Notes: generated from the sequence alone by a model not told the origin. DNA of 64,000 nucleotides from Anthropogastromicrobium aceti (GCF_025567095.1 NZ_JAOQJH010000019.1); one strand, 5' to 3'. Positions 54,470-63,538 are shown, numbered from the stretch's first letter. A program made the numbers and translations.

Positions 54470-54970
54470 TTAATATGGGCGGATTTCATCTTCGCTGTCA
54501 TCCCCGTCAGTGATTGAACGTATCACTGCGTAGTAACCCATCTTTTCATTGACCTTTACATAGACACGATCACCCTCTCTATGACCATTAATTGCTTTTC
54601 CGAGTGGTGATTCAATGCTGATTTTTCCTTCAATAGAATCACAACGCACAGAAGTCACAAGTTTAAACTTCTGTACTTCTTCCATTTCTTCGATGTAAAG
54701 CTCAATTGTTTTATTTAAACCTACGACGCCTTCCTGTGATTCATCAGAAATAACGGTAGCGTTTTTTAACATTCTCTCTAAATAGCGAATGCGGCTCTCA
54801 TTTTTGTTTTTATCCTTTTTTGCCGCATAATACTCAAAATTCTCACTGAGATCGCCCTGCGCTCTTGCCTCTGAAACAGCTTCAATCGCCTCTTTTCTTA
54901 CAACGAGTGTGCGGTACTCTATCTCTTTTTTGATTTTATCGATATCTCCCTGCGTTAAACGTTCTCCCAT
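54470..54970 (-). CDS. greA: GreA/GreB family transcript cleavage factor
   Basis: A 166-residue Gre factor that restarts backtracked RNA polymerase. The N-terminal coiled-coil tip carries the acidic motif in ARAQGDLSENFEYYAAK, and the C-terminal domain has SPLGKAINGHREGDRVYV. Slightly divergent from standard GreA (F instead of A after SEN, shorter glycine patch), so it may be a paralogue. It has a good spacing to the deacylase gene upstream. Confidence 0.85.
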   Translation of the reverse strand: MGERLTQGDIDKIKKEIEYRTLVVRKEAIEAVSEARAQGDLSENFEYYAAKKDKNKNESRIRYLERMLKNATVISDESQEGVVGLNKTIELYIEEMEEVQKFKLVTSVRCDSIEGKISIESPLGKAINGHREGDRVYVKVNEKMGYYAVIRSITDGDDSEDEIRPY

Positions 54971-55020
54971 GTGAATTTCATGTCCTTTCTATACACCGAG
55001 TTGGCGTATTATTAAATTTC

Positions 55021-55506
55021 CTACTCATGAATAATATTCAGTGCTTTTGCACCTGTCGCCTTGATAAAATCCTGCGGTGAAAGCTTTAGCTGAACTCCAA
55101 GCTTTCCGGCACTGACGCATATATATGGGCAGTCAAGCGCACTCTCGTGGATAATGGTTGGATATTCCTTTTTCATGCCAAGGGCAGTACAGCAGCCGCG
55201 AATATAGCCTGTGACGGCGTTGATGTCCTTCACATGGATCATCTCAACTGACTTTTCATTAACTGCCTTTGCACACTCCTTTAAGTTTAGTTCTTCCTCG
55301 ATTGGAAGAACAAATACACTATATCCCTTGCTCTTTCCCTGAAGAACAAGTGTCTTAAAGCAGTTCTCATGTGGAATCCCAAGTGTATCTGCTGTGTGTA
55401 TTCCATCTATAAATTCATCACACTGGTATGACAGCACCTCATAAGAAATCTTGAGGCGGTCAAGTATGCGCATTGCATTCGTTTTTGGTATCTTTTCTTT
55501 TGCCAT
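55021..55506 (-). CDS. ybaK: YbaK/EbsC family aminoacyl-tRNA deacylase
   Basis: A 161-residue Cys-tRNA(Pro)/misacylated-tRNA editing protein. Seen: TNAMRILDRLKISYEVLSY at the start, FKTLVLQGKSKGYSVFVLPIEEELNLK, and the GGYIRGCCTALGM-like loop YIRGCCTALGMKKEYP. Length is typical. It belongs to the run lgt - ybaK - greA on the minus strand. Confidence 0.9.
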   Translation of the reverse strand: MAKEKIPKTNAMRILDRLKISYEVLSYQCDEFIDGIHTADTLGIPHENCFKTLVLQGKSKGYSVFVLPIEEELNLKECAKAVNEKSVEMIHVKDINAVTGYIRGCCTALGMKKEYPTIIHESALDCPYICVSAGKLGVQLKLSPQDFIKATGAKALNIIHE

Positions 55507-55564
55507 TGTTGTCTTCCTTTCTGCTTATATATTTCTGTCGTAGTCCCGTAGGCAAAATATTTAA

Positions 55565-56329
55565 TCAGTTGCTGTTTTTTACAAATCTACTTAGCATAAC
55601 AGCGCCTGCTGCAAACATAAAGATCGCGATAAACTGTGATGTTGACAATACACCAACAGCTCCTCTTGGATCGTTTCTTAAAAATTCAATAAGAAAACGG
55701 CCCACTGCATAAAGCATCAAATATACGGCTGTAACAATTCCTGATGTCTTTTTCTTCTTTTTGTAAAGCGTTCTCTGCAAAATAAAAAGAATTATTGCAA
55801 ATATAAAGTCTCCTGCTGCTGAAAACAGCTGTGTTGGAATAAGCGATACACCTGCCGGTGCAAGACAATCTGCCGGAAATGTGACACCATACCATGCGGA
55901 TGTCTCTTTTCCATAGCAGCAACCTGCAAGAAAGCAGCCGATGCGTCCGCACCCTTGTGCAAATGCTACACCTGGCACTGCACAGTCAAGATAAGGTAAG
56001 AAGGAAAGCTTCTTTATTCTGGTATAAATTAACGGGCTTAAAAAGCCTGCAATCAGGCCTCCGTACACAACAAATCCTTCTCCAAAATTAAGAAGAATAG
56101 AAGGATCTGCAATAATTGAAGGAAACTCTACAATATAGTAAAGCAGCTTTGCACCTATAATACCGCCCACTATTCCTACTAGTCCCATGGAAAAAAGTGC
56201 ATCATCATCAAGACCGGAGCGCTTTGCAAGGAAACAGCCTATCGTAAATGCACAGATAATTCCTACTGCAATCATAAAGCCATATCCATAAACGTGAAAT
56301 GGCCCTATGGAAAATAAAATACTATGCAT
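55565..56329 (-). CDS. lgt: prolipoprotein diacylglyceryl transferase
   Basis: Moves diacylglycerol from phosphatidylglycerol to the cysteine of lipoprotein precursors in the membrane. The 254 residues have about seven helices, the start FSIGPFHVYGYGFMIAVG and the signature GCGRIGCFLAGCCYG, a common Clostridia form of the Lgt motif. The ATG at 56329 is preferred because the homologous start is here; it overlaps the small upstream gene by 8 bases. Confidence 0.93.
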   Translation of the reverse strand: MHSILFSIGPFHVYGYGFMIAVGIICAFTIGCFLAKRSGLDDDALFSMGLVGIVGGIIGAKLLYYIVEFPSIIADPSILLNFGEGFVVYGGLIAGFLSPLIYTRIKKLSFLPYLDCAVPGVAFAQGCGRIGCFLAGCCYGKETSAWYGVTFPADCLAPAGVSLIPTQLFSAAGDFIFAIILFILQRTLYKKKKKTSGIVTAVYLMLYAVGRFLIEFLRNDPRGAVGVLSTSQFIAIFMFAAGAVMLSRFVKNSN

Positions 56330-56537
56330 CCTGATCTTCCTCCTCATACTCTGTTCCTACTTTTTTGCGGTATATCAGCCAGGCAGCTGCTACTAAAACG
56401 ACAAATCCCACACCATGAACGGTATCATTTTTTGCCGCTGGAATTAACCTGATTATAACAAGCTGATATAATACTTCCCAGATGGCAAGTGCCGGTATGA
56501 TAAACAGTATAAGCTTCGCTTCAAAACGATCTTTCAT
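56322..56537 (-). CDS. small two-helix membrane protein upstream of lgt
   Basis: A 71-residue protein with two hydrophobic stretches (LILFIIPALAIWEVLYQLVII and GVGFVVLVAAAWLIYR) and an acidic end. It has an AAAGGA site 7 bases before its ATG and its own promoter; its 3' end overlaps lgt, so it is likely translated with it. Not recognised. Confidence 0.7.
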   Translation of the reverse strand: MKDRFEAKLILFIIPALAIWEVLYQLVIIRLIPAAKNDTVHGVGFVVLVAAAWLIYRKKVGTEYEEEDQDA

Positions 56538-56580
56538 ACACAATTCCTTTCACAATTTCTTTCTTTTTTTGACTAGTCTC

Positions 56581-56609
56581 ATAATAGCACAGCATCTTTC
56601 AACCGTCAA
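56581..56609 (-). promoter_or_regulatory. promoter of the small membrane protein-lgt operon
   Basis: TTGACG (56609-56604), 17-base spacer, TATTAT (56586-56581). Confidence 0.8.
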
Positions 56610-56629
56610 GGCAACATGAAAAAGGTTGT

Positions 56630-56660
56630 AAATTAAAGGCAGACAATGTGCTGTCTGCCC
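56630..56660 (-). terminator. terminator of the flotillin operon
   Basis: GGCAGACA/TGTCTGCC stem with a 6-base loop followed on the minus strand by TTTAATTT. Confidence 0.85.
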
Positions 56661-56667
56661 TTAATTT

Positions 56668-58179
56668 TTACTGTTCGTATTCGTCTGAATCAGACTTTTG
56701 TGGATCCTCTGGTGTATTTGATGCTATCTTTGCACCAACAATGCTTGATAATAATGCCTTTACATCGATTCCCATTCCCTGTGCCAGTCCTTCTGTTACC
56801 TGCGTAGTACTGTTTATGATATCCTGGAGCATCTTTGCACTGTTTCCTTCGCCGTACATTGTAATCTTATCTACCTTGGACAGCGGCTCTGCAACGTTCT
56901 TTGCAATTTCTGGAAGTGCCTGCATGATCATCTCGATAATTGCGGCCTCTCCATATTTTTTCATTGCCTCTGCCTTCTTATCTATACCTTCGGCCTCTGC
57001 TGTTGCCTTTGCACGAATTGCTTCTGCCTCTGCAAGACCAGTTGCACGGATACCTTCTGCTTCCTGCTCTCTGGCAAATCGAACTGCCTCTGCCATGGCT
57101 TTCTTTGCCTCTGCATCCTGCTGCTGCTCGAACTTCTTTGCTTCTGCCTCTTTCTGGCGCTTGAACAGCTCTGCCTGTGCCTGCTGCTCTTCACGGTAAC
57201 GATCTGCATCTGCCTTTGCTCGGATTTCTGCATCAAGGCGCTGTCTTGCAATCTCAACCTCTTGCTTCTTTAACTCGGCATCACGCTCTGCTCTTGCAAT
57301 CTGCGCGTTCACAGTCTCTGTCTCAATACTCTTTTGCTGTGACTGTGCCTGAATCTTGTAAGCAGCATCTGCCTCAGCCTTTTTATTATCAGATATAATT
57401 TTAAGTTCTGCCCTGCGAATCTCCAGCTCATTGTTTTTCTGTGCAATCTGCGTATCTGAAAGAACTCTCGCCTCATTTGCCGCCTTATCTGCCTCAGCCT
57501 GCGCGATAGCTATATCTCTGTCGGCCTGTGCCTTAGCTATGGCTGCATTTTTCTTAATGAGTGATGTATTGTCAGCACCAAGATCCTTGATCAAACCATT
57601 TTCGTCTGTCACATTCTGGATGTTGCATGAAAGGATCTCAATTCCAAGCTTATCCATATCCTTTGACGCCTTCATCATAACCTGATCAGAGAATGAGTCT
57701 CTGTCAGTATTAATTACTTTTAATGACAAGGTACCGATGATCTCACGCATATTACCCTGAAGGGAATCCTGAAGATCAAGTGCAATATCGCCTGGCTTTT
57801 TATTTAAGAAGTTCTTTGCTGCCAGCTTAATTCCATCTGTTGTTGGATTGATTCTTACCTTTGCAACTGCATCCACATTTACATTGATGAAATCGTTTGT
57901 CGGAACAGACTGCTCTGTCTTGATATCAACTGTCATCTGTCCAAGATACAGCTTATCCATTCTCTCTAAAAATGGAATCTTAATGCCGGCACGTCCAATA
58001 AGGATCTTGCTTTCCTTTTTCAAACCGGAAATTATGTATGCCTGATCCGGCGGTGCCTTAACGTAGCCGCTCGCTAATATTGCAAGAATGGCTATGATTG
58101 CGATCACGACGATAATAATGGGAAATGCTGCCGTGTCTAAAAATGATGATTGCTGTGCTGCTGCCAATGCTGTTTTCAT
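56668..58179 (-). CDS. flotillin-like SPFH-domain protein
   Basis: A 503-residue membrane-scaffold protein. One N-terminal membrane segment (FPIIIVVIAIIAILAILASG) is followed by an SPFH/band-7 domain (KAPPDQAYIISGLKKESKILIGRAGIKIPF) and a very long Ala/Glu/Gln-rich coiled coil (about 210-430) with the EA repeats typical of flotillins. Flotillins organise membrane microdomains. The ATG at 58179 has AGAGAGG upstream. It is the second gene behind a Mn2+ riboswitch, which is unusual for this family. NfeD, the common partner, is absent. Confidence 0.92.
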   Translation of the reverse strand: MKTALAAAQQSSFLDTAAFPIIIVVIAIIAILAILASGYVKAPPDQAYIISGLKKESKILIGRAGIKIPFLERMDKLYLGQMTVDIKTEQSVPTNDFINVNVDAVAKVRINPTTDGIKLAAKNFLNKKPGDIALDLQDSLQGNMREIIGTLSLKVINTDRDSFSDQVMMKASKDMDKLGIEILSCNIQNVTDENGLIKDLGADNTSLIKKNAAIAKAQADRDIAIAQAEADKAANEARVLSDTQIAQKNNELEIRRAELKIISDNKKAEADAAYKIQAQSQQKSIETETVNAQIARAERDAELKKQEVEIARQRLDAEIRAKADADRYREEQQAQAELFKRQKEAEAKKFEQQQDAEAKKAMAEAVRFAREQEAEGIRATGLAEAEAIRAKATAEAEGIDKKAEAMKKYGEAAIIEMIMQALPEIAKNVAEPLSKVDKITMYGEGNSAKMLQDIINSTTQVTEGLAQGMGIDVKALLSSIVGAKIASNTPEDPQKSDSDEYEQ

Positions 58180-58253
58180 ACTGTTGTCCTCTCTTTCTAG
58201 AATCCTCTTTGCTGCTATGCCCAACTGATGTGTCTGATCTGGTGATTTTTGTC

Positions 58254-58688
58254 TTAGTTGAAGTAACTATATTTTGCACGCAACTTTGCTGTAAGTTCTT
58301 CGACTCTTCTGATTGCCTCGGCTACTTTTCTTCTTGTCTCATTGATCCTTGACTGGACCAGATAGTCGGCTACCACTCCGTCAAAAAAGAAATCTGCAAA
58401 GCTTAAAAAATCACCCGTCTGTAACTGTATTGTACCATCTGCTGCGACATCACGCAATTCTTTTTGGAACTGTTGAAGATAATATCTTGCCTGTGAAAGA
58501 TACTCCTCTGCTTTTCCCATTTTAGAATGCTTAATTAAATCGGTAAAAAATCCGCCTCCCAATAAATCGACAATTCCCCAGTTTCTTGCACTGTCTAGCT
58601 GCTCACTCGCTGCATACAGGCTTTGCAGGGCATTTTCCCCTGCTGTGAGAGCTTCTTGAATCTCTCTTTCCATCATGAAATCACTCAT
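58254..58688 (-). CDS. protein of unknown function, first gene of the Mn2+-riboswitch operon
   Basis: A 144-residue soluble, mostly helical protein with no motif I can name. Visible features are ENALQSLYAASEQLDSARNWG, a glycine-rich turn (VDLLGGGFFTDLIKHSKM), a phenylalanine-rich segment (LSFADFFFDGVVADYLVQSRI) and a charged coiled-coil end. An AAAGGAG site lies 4-5 bases before the ATG. It is co-transcribed with the flotillin gene 75 bases on and both depend on the riboswitch, so manganese or envelope stress is a reasonable context. Confidence 0.75.
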   Translation of the reverse strand: MSDFMMEREIQEALTAGENALQSLYAASEQLDSARNWGIVDLLGGGFFTDLIKHSKMGKAEEYLSQARYYLQQFQKELRDVAADGTIQLQTGDFLSFADFFFDGVVADYLVQSRINETRRKVAEAIRRVEELTAKLRAKYSYFN

Positions 58689-58722
58689 GTCTCTCCTTTC
58701 CGTGTGCCACGGTTAGGATAAT

Positions 58723-58766
58723 AAAAAAGAGACCTCTACCGCGGCACACACCGCAATAAAAGTCTC
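58723..58766 (-). terminator. riboswitch expression-platform terminator
   Basis: GAGAC (58766-58762) pairs with GTCTC (58733-58729), with an inner TGCGG/CCGCG helix, then six T. Its 5' arm overlaps the 3' strand of the aptamer's closing helix, so aptamer and terminator exclude each other. Confidence 0.85.
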
Positions 58767-58860
58767 GCTTTCTCATTTGATACGGATGCAAAATGCATCG
58801 GCTGACGGTTTCAAACCCAACCCAAATATAGATATATGGGCGTTTCGCTACTCCCCTTTA
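58755..58860 (-). promoter_or_regulatory. yybP-ykoY manganese riboswitch
   Basis: The RNA begins UAAAGGGGAGUAGCG, the hallmark first loop of the yybP-ykoY aptamer, has GUCAGCCGAUGC in the middle and closes with AGCGAGACUUUUA, the conserved 3' strand. These three blocks in this order and spacing fit the class. Mn2+ binding is known to favour the aptamer over a terminator, so it should switch the operon ON. It lies between promoter 58874-58902 and the 144-residue gene. Confidence 0.88.
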
Positions 58861-58873
58861 TTTGCCTGACAAA

Positions 58874-58902
58874 ATATTATCATACTTTTTATTTTCTGTC
58901 AA
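58874..58902 (-). promoter_or_regulatory. promoter of the riboswitch-flotillin operon
   Basis: TTGACA (58902-58897), 17-base spacer, TAATAT (58879-58874). Close to consensus. Confidence 0.9.
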
Positions 58903-58970
58903 GAGATTGCTTCTTCTTAAAAAAATGTATATACTTAGGATATTATAGTTCACTGAGCTAGTTTACGAAA

Positions 58971-59099
58971 GCCCCTCGGTGCAATGGTTTCGTCGACGGA
59001 CCAAACTCCGCAGGTTCCTTTTACATTTTCTATTATCAAACATTACTTTGAAAGACCTGCTCCAAGTGTCCGTCTCGTGAAATCCATTCACCTTAGGGC
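58971..59099 (-). repeat. 129-bp hairpin element, copy B
   Basis: The reverse complement of this segment matches 40699-40827 with few changes, concentrated in the AT-rich tip of the hairpin. It lies in the divergent gap between the riboswitch promoter and pepF. The conserved arms and variable tip indicate selection or recent spread of a folded element. No ORF or target-site duplication is obvious. Confidence 0.85.
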
Positions 59100-59185
59100 T
59101 ATGCCACAATATTAGCTTACCCGTTAACTATATACTACGCTCAATCACGGCACTAGCCAATAGTTTGAGAGAAAGGTGAAATTTT

Positions 59186-60997
59186 ATGAGTTTAGCGATG
59201 AGAAATGAAGTCCCTGTTGAACTGACATGGGATCTTTCCCTGATTTATCCGACTGAGGAAGCGATGTACAGGGATGTTGAAAAAATGAAGGCTCTATGTG
59301 CTTCTATGGAGGAACGCTTTAAGGGAAAGCTGACAACGCCTGAAGCTATTTGTGACTGCTTAAATGATCTTCAGGAGATGACTCGCCTGATGACACTGAC
59401 TGGCAATTATACTGATCTGGCTGTTTCGGTTGATTATTATGACAGCCACAATCAAGAGAGAAATGACCGTGTAATGAATATAATTTCTGACATCAACAGC
59501 CGTTTGAGTTTTATCAACAGCGAAATTACCGAGCAGAGCGAAGAAACACTGAAAGCTTCTATTGCAATTGCCGGCGGCAGCCGCATCTATCTTGAAGACA
59601 TACTTCGCCGTAAGCCGCATCAGCTGCATCCTGAGACAGAGCGCGCCTTGTCTGCACTTTCTCAGACCTTAAACACGCCTTATCAGATTTACAACATGAC
59701 TAAGCTTGCAGACATGAAGTTTGATTCCTTCCATGCTAATAACAAGGATTATCCGCTTGGCTATTCCCTGTTTGAAGATGACTATGAATATGAATCTGAC
59801 ACACAAATCCGCCGCAGTGCTTTTGATGCATTCAGCAAGAAATTGGCTCAGTATGAGAACACAACTGCTGCCGCTTATAATTCACAGGTTCAGACTGAAA
59901 AGACAATGGCTACACTGCGCGGTTTTGAAAGCGTATTTGACAGTCTTTTGTTTGACCAGAAGGTAAGCCGTGAGCTTTATGACCGTCAGATCGATCTGAT
60001 TACAACAAAGCTCTCTGTTCATATGCGCAAGTATGCACGTCTGTTAAAGAAAATTCACAAGCTGGATCGTATGACCTTTGCTGATTTAAAAATTTCCGTT
60101 GACCCTGAATATGATCCAAAGGTAACTATTGAGGGTTCTAAGGAATATATCGAAAAAGGTCTTTCCATCCTTGGACCTGAGTATGTAGATATGGTGCGTG
60201 AAGCTTATCGTGACCGCTGGGTTGATTTTGCAAAAAATCAAGGCAAGTCAACTGGTGGTTTCTGCGCAAGCCCCTACGGAACTAATTCCTTTATTTTGTT
60301 AAGCTGGAACGACCGCATGGCCGATGTATTTACACTGGCTCACGAGCTTGGTCATGCTGGACATTTTCGTGCCTGCAACAACGCACAGTCCATCTTTGAC
60401 ACTGATGTATCTTCATACTTTGTTGAGGCCCCGTCCACTATGAACGAGCTTTTAATGGCGCATTATCTGCTGCAGTCAAATGATGACAAGCGTTTCCGCC
60501 GCTGGGTACTCTCCTGCCAGATCAGCAACACCTACTATCACAACTTTGTTACACATCTGATGGAGGCTGCTTATCAGCGCGAGGTATACCGTATTATCGA
60601 CAACGGCGGCAGCGTTCAGGCTGATACATTAAGCAGCATCATGAAAAAAACTCTTCAGGATTTCTGGGGCGATGATGTAGAAATCTGTGATGGAGCCGAG
60701 CTTACATGGATGCGCCAGCCGCACTACTATATGGGTCTTTACTCCTACACATACAGCGCTGGACTGACTGTTGCCACACAGGTCTGCAAGCGAATTGAAA
60801 AGGAAGGTCAGACTGCTGTGGATGACTGGAAGAAAGTACTTGCAGCTGGAAGCACACTGACCCCTGTTGAGCTTGCCGCACTTGCAAAGGTAGATATCAC
60901 AACAGATGCACCTCTTCTTGATACTATTGAGACAATTGGCGACATGATTGATGAAATCTGCCGTTTGACTGATGAGCTAGAGGAAGAAGACAAATAA
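59186..60997 (+). CDS. pepF: oligoendopeptidase F
   Basis: Cytoplasmic zinc metallopeptidase (M3 family) that degrades oligopeptides. The 603 residues match PepF length. The zinc site HELGH (about H386, E387, H390) is seen in FTLAHELGHAGHF, followed by the third ligand region in FVEAPSTMNELLM. The start is preceded by GAGAAAGG. Monocistronic with a strong terminator. Confidence 0.95.
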   Translation: MSLAMRNEVPVELTWDLSLIYPTEEAMYRDVEKMKALCASMEERFKGKLTTPEAICDCLNDLQEMTRLMTLTGNYTDLAVSVDYYDSHNQERNDRVMNIISDINSRLSFINSEITEQSEETLKASIAIAGGSRIYLEDILRRKPHQLHPETERALSALSQTLNTPYQIYNMTKLADMKFDSFHANNKDYPLGYSLFEDDYEYESDTQIRRSAFDAFSKKLAQYENTTAAAYNSQVQTEKTMATLRGFESVFDSLLFDQKVSRELYDRQIDLITTKLSVHMRKYARLLKKIHKLDRMTFADLKISVDPEYDPKVTIEGSKEYIEKGLSILGPEYVDMVREAYRDRWVDFAKNQGKSTGGFCASPYGTNSFILLSWNDRMADVFTLAHELGHAGHFRACNNAQSIFDTDVSSYFVEAPSTMNELLMAHYLLQSNDDKRFRRWVLSCQISNTYYHNFVTHLMEAAYQREVYRIIDNGGSVQADTLSSIMKKTLQDFWGDDVEICDGAELTWMRQPHYYMGLYSYTYSAGLTVATQVCKRIEKEGQTAVDDWKKVLAAGSTLTPVELAALAKVDITTDAPLLDTIETIGDMIDEICRLTDELEEEDK

Positions 60998-61004
60998 ATA
61001 AAAT

Positions 61005-61047
61005 GGACTGGCTAACAGATAAATAATCTGCAGCCAGTCCGTTTTTT
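61005..61047. terminator. bidirectional terminator between pepF and nagA
   Basis: GGACTGGCT/AGCCAGTCC stem (61005-61013, 61032-61040) followed by GTTTTTT on the plus strand. Confidence 0.85.
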
Positions 61048-61064
61048 AATTATAATTATTTTGA

Positions 61065-62204
61065 TTAGCGCACTAGTTTTCCGCGCTTAATCATGTGAAC
61101 AATATTAAGCTCTTCATCAAGAATAAGCAAATTTGCATACTTTCCTGCTTCTACATCGCCGTAATCATCTAATACACCGATGCTTCTTGCCGGATTGTGA
61201 GTAGCAGCTTTTACTGCACTCGCAAATGGAATTTTCATTGTCTTAACTGCGCAGCGAAGACAATTCATCAAATTAGTAACGCTTCCTGCGATTGTAGCTG
61301 AATCAGATGCAAGTGTGGCAAGATTTCCCTTTACCTCTACCTGCTGACCACCTAAATCGTAGCAGCCATCCTCAAGACCGCAGGCTCTCATAGTATCACT
61401 GATCAAAATAACATGCTCATCTGTAAACAGTTTAAACGCAAGACGTACTACTGACGGATGAATATGAACATTATCGCAGATCAGCTCTACGTCAGCTTCA
61501 GCATCTGCTGCTGCTGAAAGCGGACCTGGCTTACGATGATGAATGCCTGGCATTGCATTAAAACCATGTGTCAGATGGTTGGCACCATGCTCAAATGCCT
61601 GCATTGCTGTATCGTAGTCAGTACAAGTGTGTGCAATAGATACGGATGCCACATGATCTTTGATTTTTTCTACAAAGTCAATTGCATTCTCTGTCTCTGG
61701 TGCAACATCACAGATTCGAATACGTCCCTTTGCACGCTCCTGCAGACGAAGAAGCATATCTGCATCTGGCTTTTGTACATAGTCAGAGTTCTGTGCACCA
61801 ACACGGTTAGGATTGATAAATGGTCCTTCTAAATGAAGACCAACAAAATCTGCGCCTACAGGACTTTCATAATCTGCTGCAATGTCCATAATCTCAGAAA
61901 GCTTATCCTCTGGATATGTCATCGTCGCAGGACAGATCGCAAGAACACCTTCACTGCCCTCGTATTCCGCTATTTTATCAAAAGCTTCCTTTGAGGCATC
62001 ACAGGTATCATATCCCACACAGCCATGGAAATGAACATCGAGAAGGCCTGGAATAACATACATACCTTTTGCATCAATGATGGTTTCATCTGAGCTTGAC
62101 GACGTTTCTTTAGGCGTAACAGACGCAATACGCTCGCCGTCTACTGTAACCTCTCCTTCAAAAATCTGACCATTGCTGCAGATCTTTGCATTTAAAATTT
62201 TCAT
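61065..62204 (-). CDS. nagA: N-acetylglucosamine-6-phosphate deacetylase
   Basis: Removes acetate from GlcNAc-6-phosphate. The 379-residue amidohydrolase shows the metal-binding GLLDVHFHG, LHLEGPFINPN, the HTCTDYDTAM and HGFNAMPGIHHR histidines and the catalytic aspartate in ISDTMRACG. The ATG at 62204 (AAAGG upstream) is preferred to 62237. It is the second gene of nagBA, 20 bases after nagB. Confidence 0.95.
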   Translation of the reverse strand: MKILNAKICSNGQIFEGEVTVDGERIASVTPKETSSSSDETIIDAKGMYVIPGLLDVHFHGCVGYDTCDASKEAFDKIAEYEGSEGVLAICPATMTYPEDKLSEIMDIAADYESPVGADFVGLHLEGPFINPNRVGAQNSDYVQKPDADMLLRLQERAKGRIRICDVAPETENAIDFVEKIKDHVASVSIAHTCTDYDTAMQAFEHGANHLTHGFNAMPGIHHRKPGPLSAAADAEADVELICDNVHIHPSVVRLAFKLFTDEHVILISDTMRACGLEDGCYDLGGQQVEVKGNLATLASDSATIAGSVTNLMNCLRCAVKTMKIPFASAVKAATHNPARSIGVLDDYGDVEAGKYANLLILDEELNIVHMIKRGKLVR

Positions 62205-62224
62205 ACTGTTTGCCTTTCTTTTGC

Positions 62225-62956
62225 TTACAGCTTGCAAAGAGACAATGCTGCCTCATCTGCAACGATTGTAACGTCCGGATGAATCTGAAGAATAGATGCC
62301 GGAACATATGGTGTAATTGGTCCAAATAATGTGTTCTTAACTGCTTCTGCCTTATCCTCACCACTTGCTACAAGAAGGATCTTCTTTGCCTGAAGGATAG
62401 TTCCGATACCCATTGTGTATGCCTGACGCGGTACATCTGCCTCTGACGCGAAGAAACGCTTGTTGGCATCGATTGTACTCTGTGTTAGATCTACGCAATG
62501 TGTTACCTGTGCAAAGCTGTCAGATGGCTCATTAAATCCGATATGTCCATTACGTCCAAGTCCAAGAAGCTGCATATCGATTCCACCAAGAGAACGAATC
62601 TGATTTTCATAGCGACGGCACTCAAACTCGCTGTCCTCACAAGTTCCGTCCGGAATAAAGGAATGATCCGGGCGAATATTCACACGATCAAATAAATGAG
62701 TATGCATAAAGTAATAGTAGCTCTGGTCGTTCTCTTTTGTCAGTCCGCGATACTCATCAAGATTAACAGTTGTTACCTCAGAAAAATCGATATCATTCTT
62801 ATGATACCACTCTACCAGCTGATCATAAATTCCGATTGGTGTTGAACCGGTTGCCAGACCTAATACACAGTCTGGCTTGATAATTACCTGGGCAGAAATC
62901 AGATTTGCAGCCTTGCGGCTCATTTCCTTATAGTCCTTGGTACAATAAATTCTCAT
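62225..62956 (-). CDS. nagB: glucosamine-6-phosphate deaminase
   Basis: Converts glucosamine-6-phosphate to fructose-6-phosphate and ammonia. The 243 residues show LGLATGSTPIGIYDQLV, VNLDEYRGL, the LGLGRNGHIGFNEP active-site segment and the C-terminal lid. Length fits Firmicutes enzymes lacking the long allosteric tail. It has a GGAGG site and its own promoter; with nagA it channels amino sugars into glycolysis. Confidence 0.96.
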   Translation of the reverse strand: MRIYCTKDYKEMSRKAANLISAQVIIKPDCVLGLATGSTPIGIYDQLVEWYHKNDIDFSEVTTVNLDEYRGLTKENDQSYYYFMHTHLFDRVNIRPDHSFIPDGTCEDSEFECRRYENQIRSLGGIDMQLLGLGRNGHIGFNEPSDSFAQVTHCVDLTQSTIDANKRFFASEADVPRQAYTMGIGTILQAKKILLVASGEDKAEAVKNTLFGPITPYVPASILQIHPDVTIVADEAALSLCKL

Positions 62957-62998
62957 TGAAACTTCCTCCGTTTTCCCAAAAATAATATTTGTATTTTT

Positions 62999-63027
62999 AT
63001 TATATCATCAATACGAAGATAAGTAAA
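62999..63027 (-). promoter_or_regulatory. promoter of nagBA
   Basis: TTTACT (63027-63022), 17-base spacer, TATAAT (63004-62999), just beyond the tRNA terminator. Confidence 0.7.
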
Positions 63028-63038
63028 CTGATATTATT

Positions 63039-63072
63039 AAAAAAGCGGCTCCTGCTTTCGCAGAAACCGCTT
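63039..63072 (-). terminator. terminator of the tRNA cluster
   Basis: AAGCGG...CCGCTT hairpin with an inner TGC/GCA helix, followed on the minus strand by TTTTTT. Confidence 0.85.
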
Positions 63073-63080
63073 ATCAATAA

Positions 63081-63154
<74 letters not shown>

Positions 63155-63157
63155 ATA

Positions 63158-63230
63158 TGGGGCCTATAGGGCTCGAACCTATGACCCTCTGCTTGTAAGG
63201 CAGATGCTCTCCCAGCTGAGCTAAGACCCC
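63158..63230 (-). tRNA. tRNA-Val (anticodon TAC)
   Basis: Acceptor GGGGTCT/AGGCCCC (one non-standard pair), anticodon loop CTTACAA, T-loop TTCGAGC. CCA is not encoded. Confidence 0.96.
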
Positions 63231-63265
63231 AAATATTTAATTGTAGCTGAAAGTTATTCAGCAAA

Positions 63266-63339
63266 CGACCCGAAAGGGGTTCGAACCCTTGACCTCCGCC
63301 GTGACAGGGCGGCGCTCTAACCAACTGAGCCACCGGGCC
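63266..63339 (-). tRNA. tRNA-Asp (anticodon GTC)
   Basis: Acceptor GGCCCGG/TCGGGTC with wobble pairs, anticodon loop CTGTCAC, discriminator G as expected for tRNA-Asp. It lies directly behind an internal promoter. Confidence 0.96.
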
Positions 63340-63375
63340 TAACTTGTGTCGTTAACTTTATCAACAACATGTAAT

Positions 63376-63404
63376 ATGTTACCACATCTTTAGCCGTTTG
63401 TCAA
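63376..63404 (-). promoter_or_regulatory. internal tRNA promoter (before tRNA-Asp)
   Basis: TTGACA (63404-63399), 17-base spacer, TAACAT (63381-63376). The flanking sequence closely resembles the promoter at 63836-63864, suggesting duplication. Confidence 0.85.
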
Positions 63405-63453
63405 CAACTTTTTAACTTTTTTCGCTATGGACATCTGACAAATTGGTTGGCAG

Positions 63454-63527
63454 TGGACCCTCAGGGACTTGAACCCGGGACCGACCGGTTATGAGCCGGT
63501 TGCTCTAACCAACTGAGCTAAGGGTCC
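63454..63527 (-). tRNA. tRNA-Met (anticodon CAT, elongator type)
   Basis: Acceptor GGACCCT/AGGGTCC, anticodon loop CTCATAA. It lacks the three G-C pairs above the loop and the mismatched first pair of initiators, so it is elongator Met; a lysidine-modified Ile tRNA cannot be fully excluded. Confidence 0.9.
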
Positions 63528-63538
63528 ATAGGAAAAAA

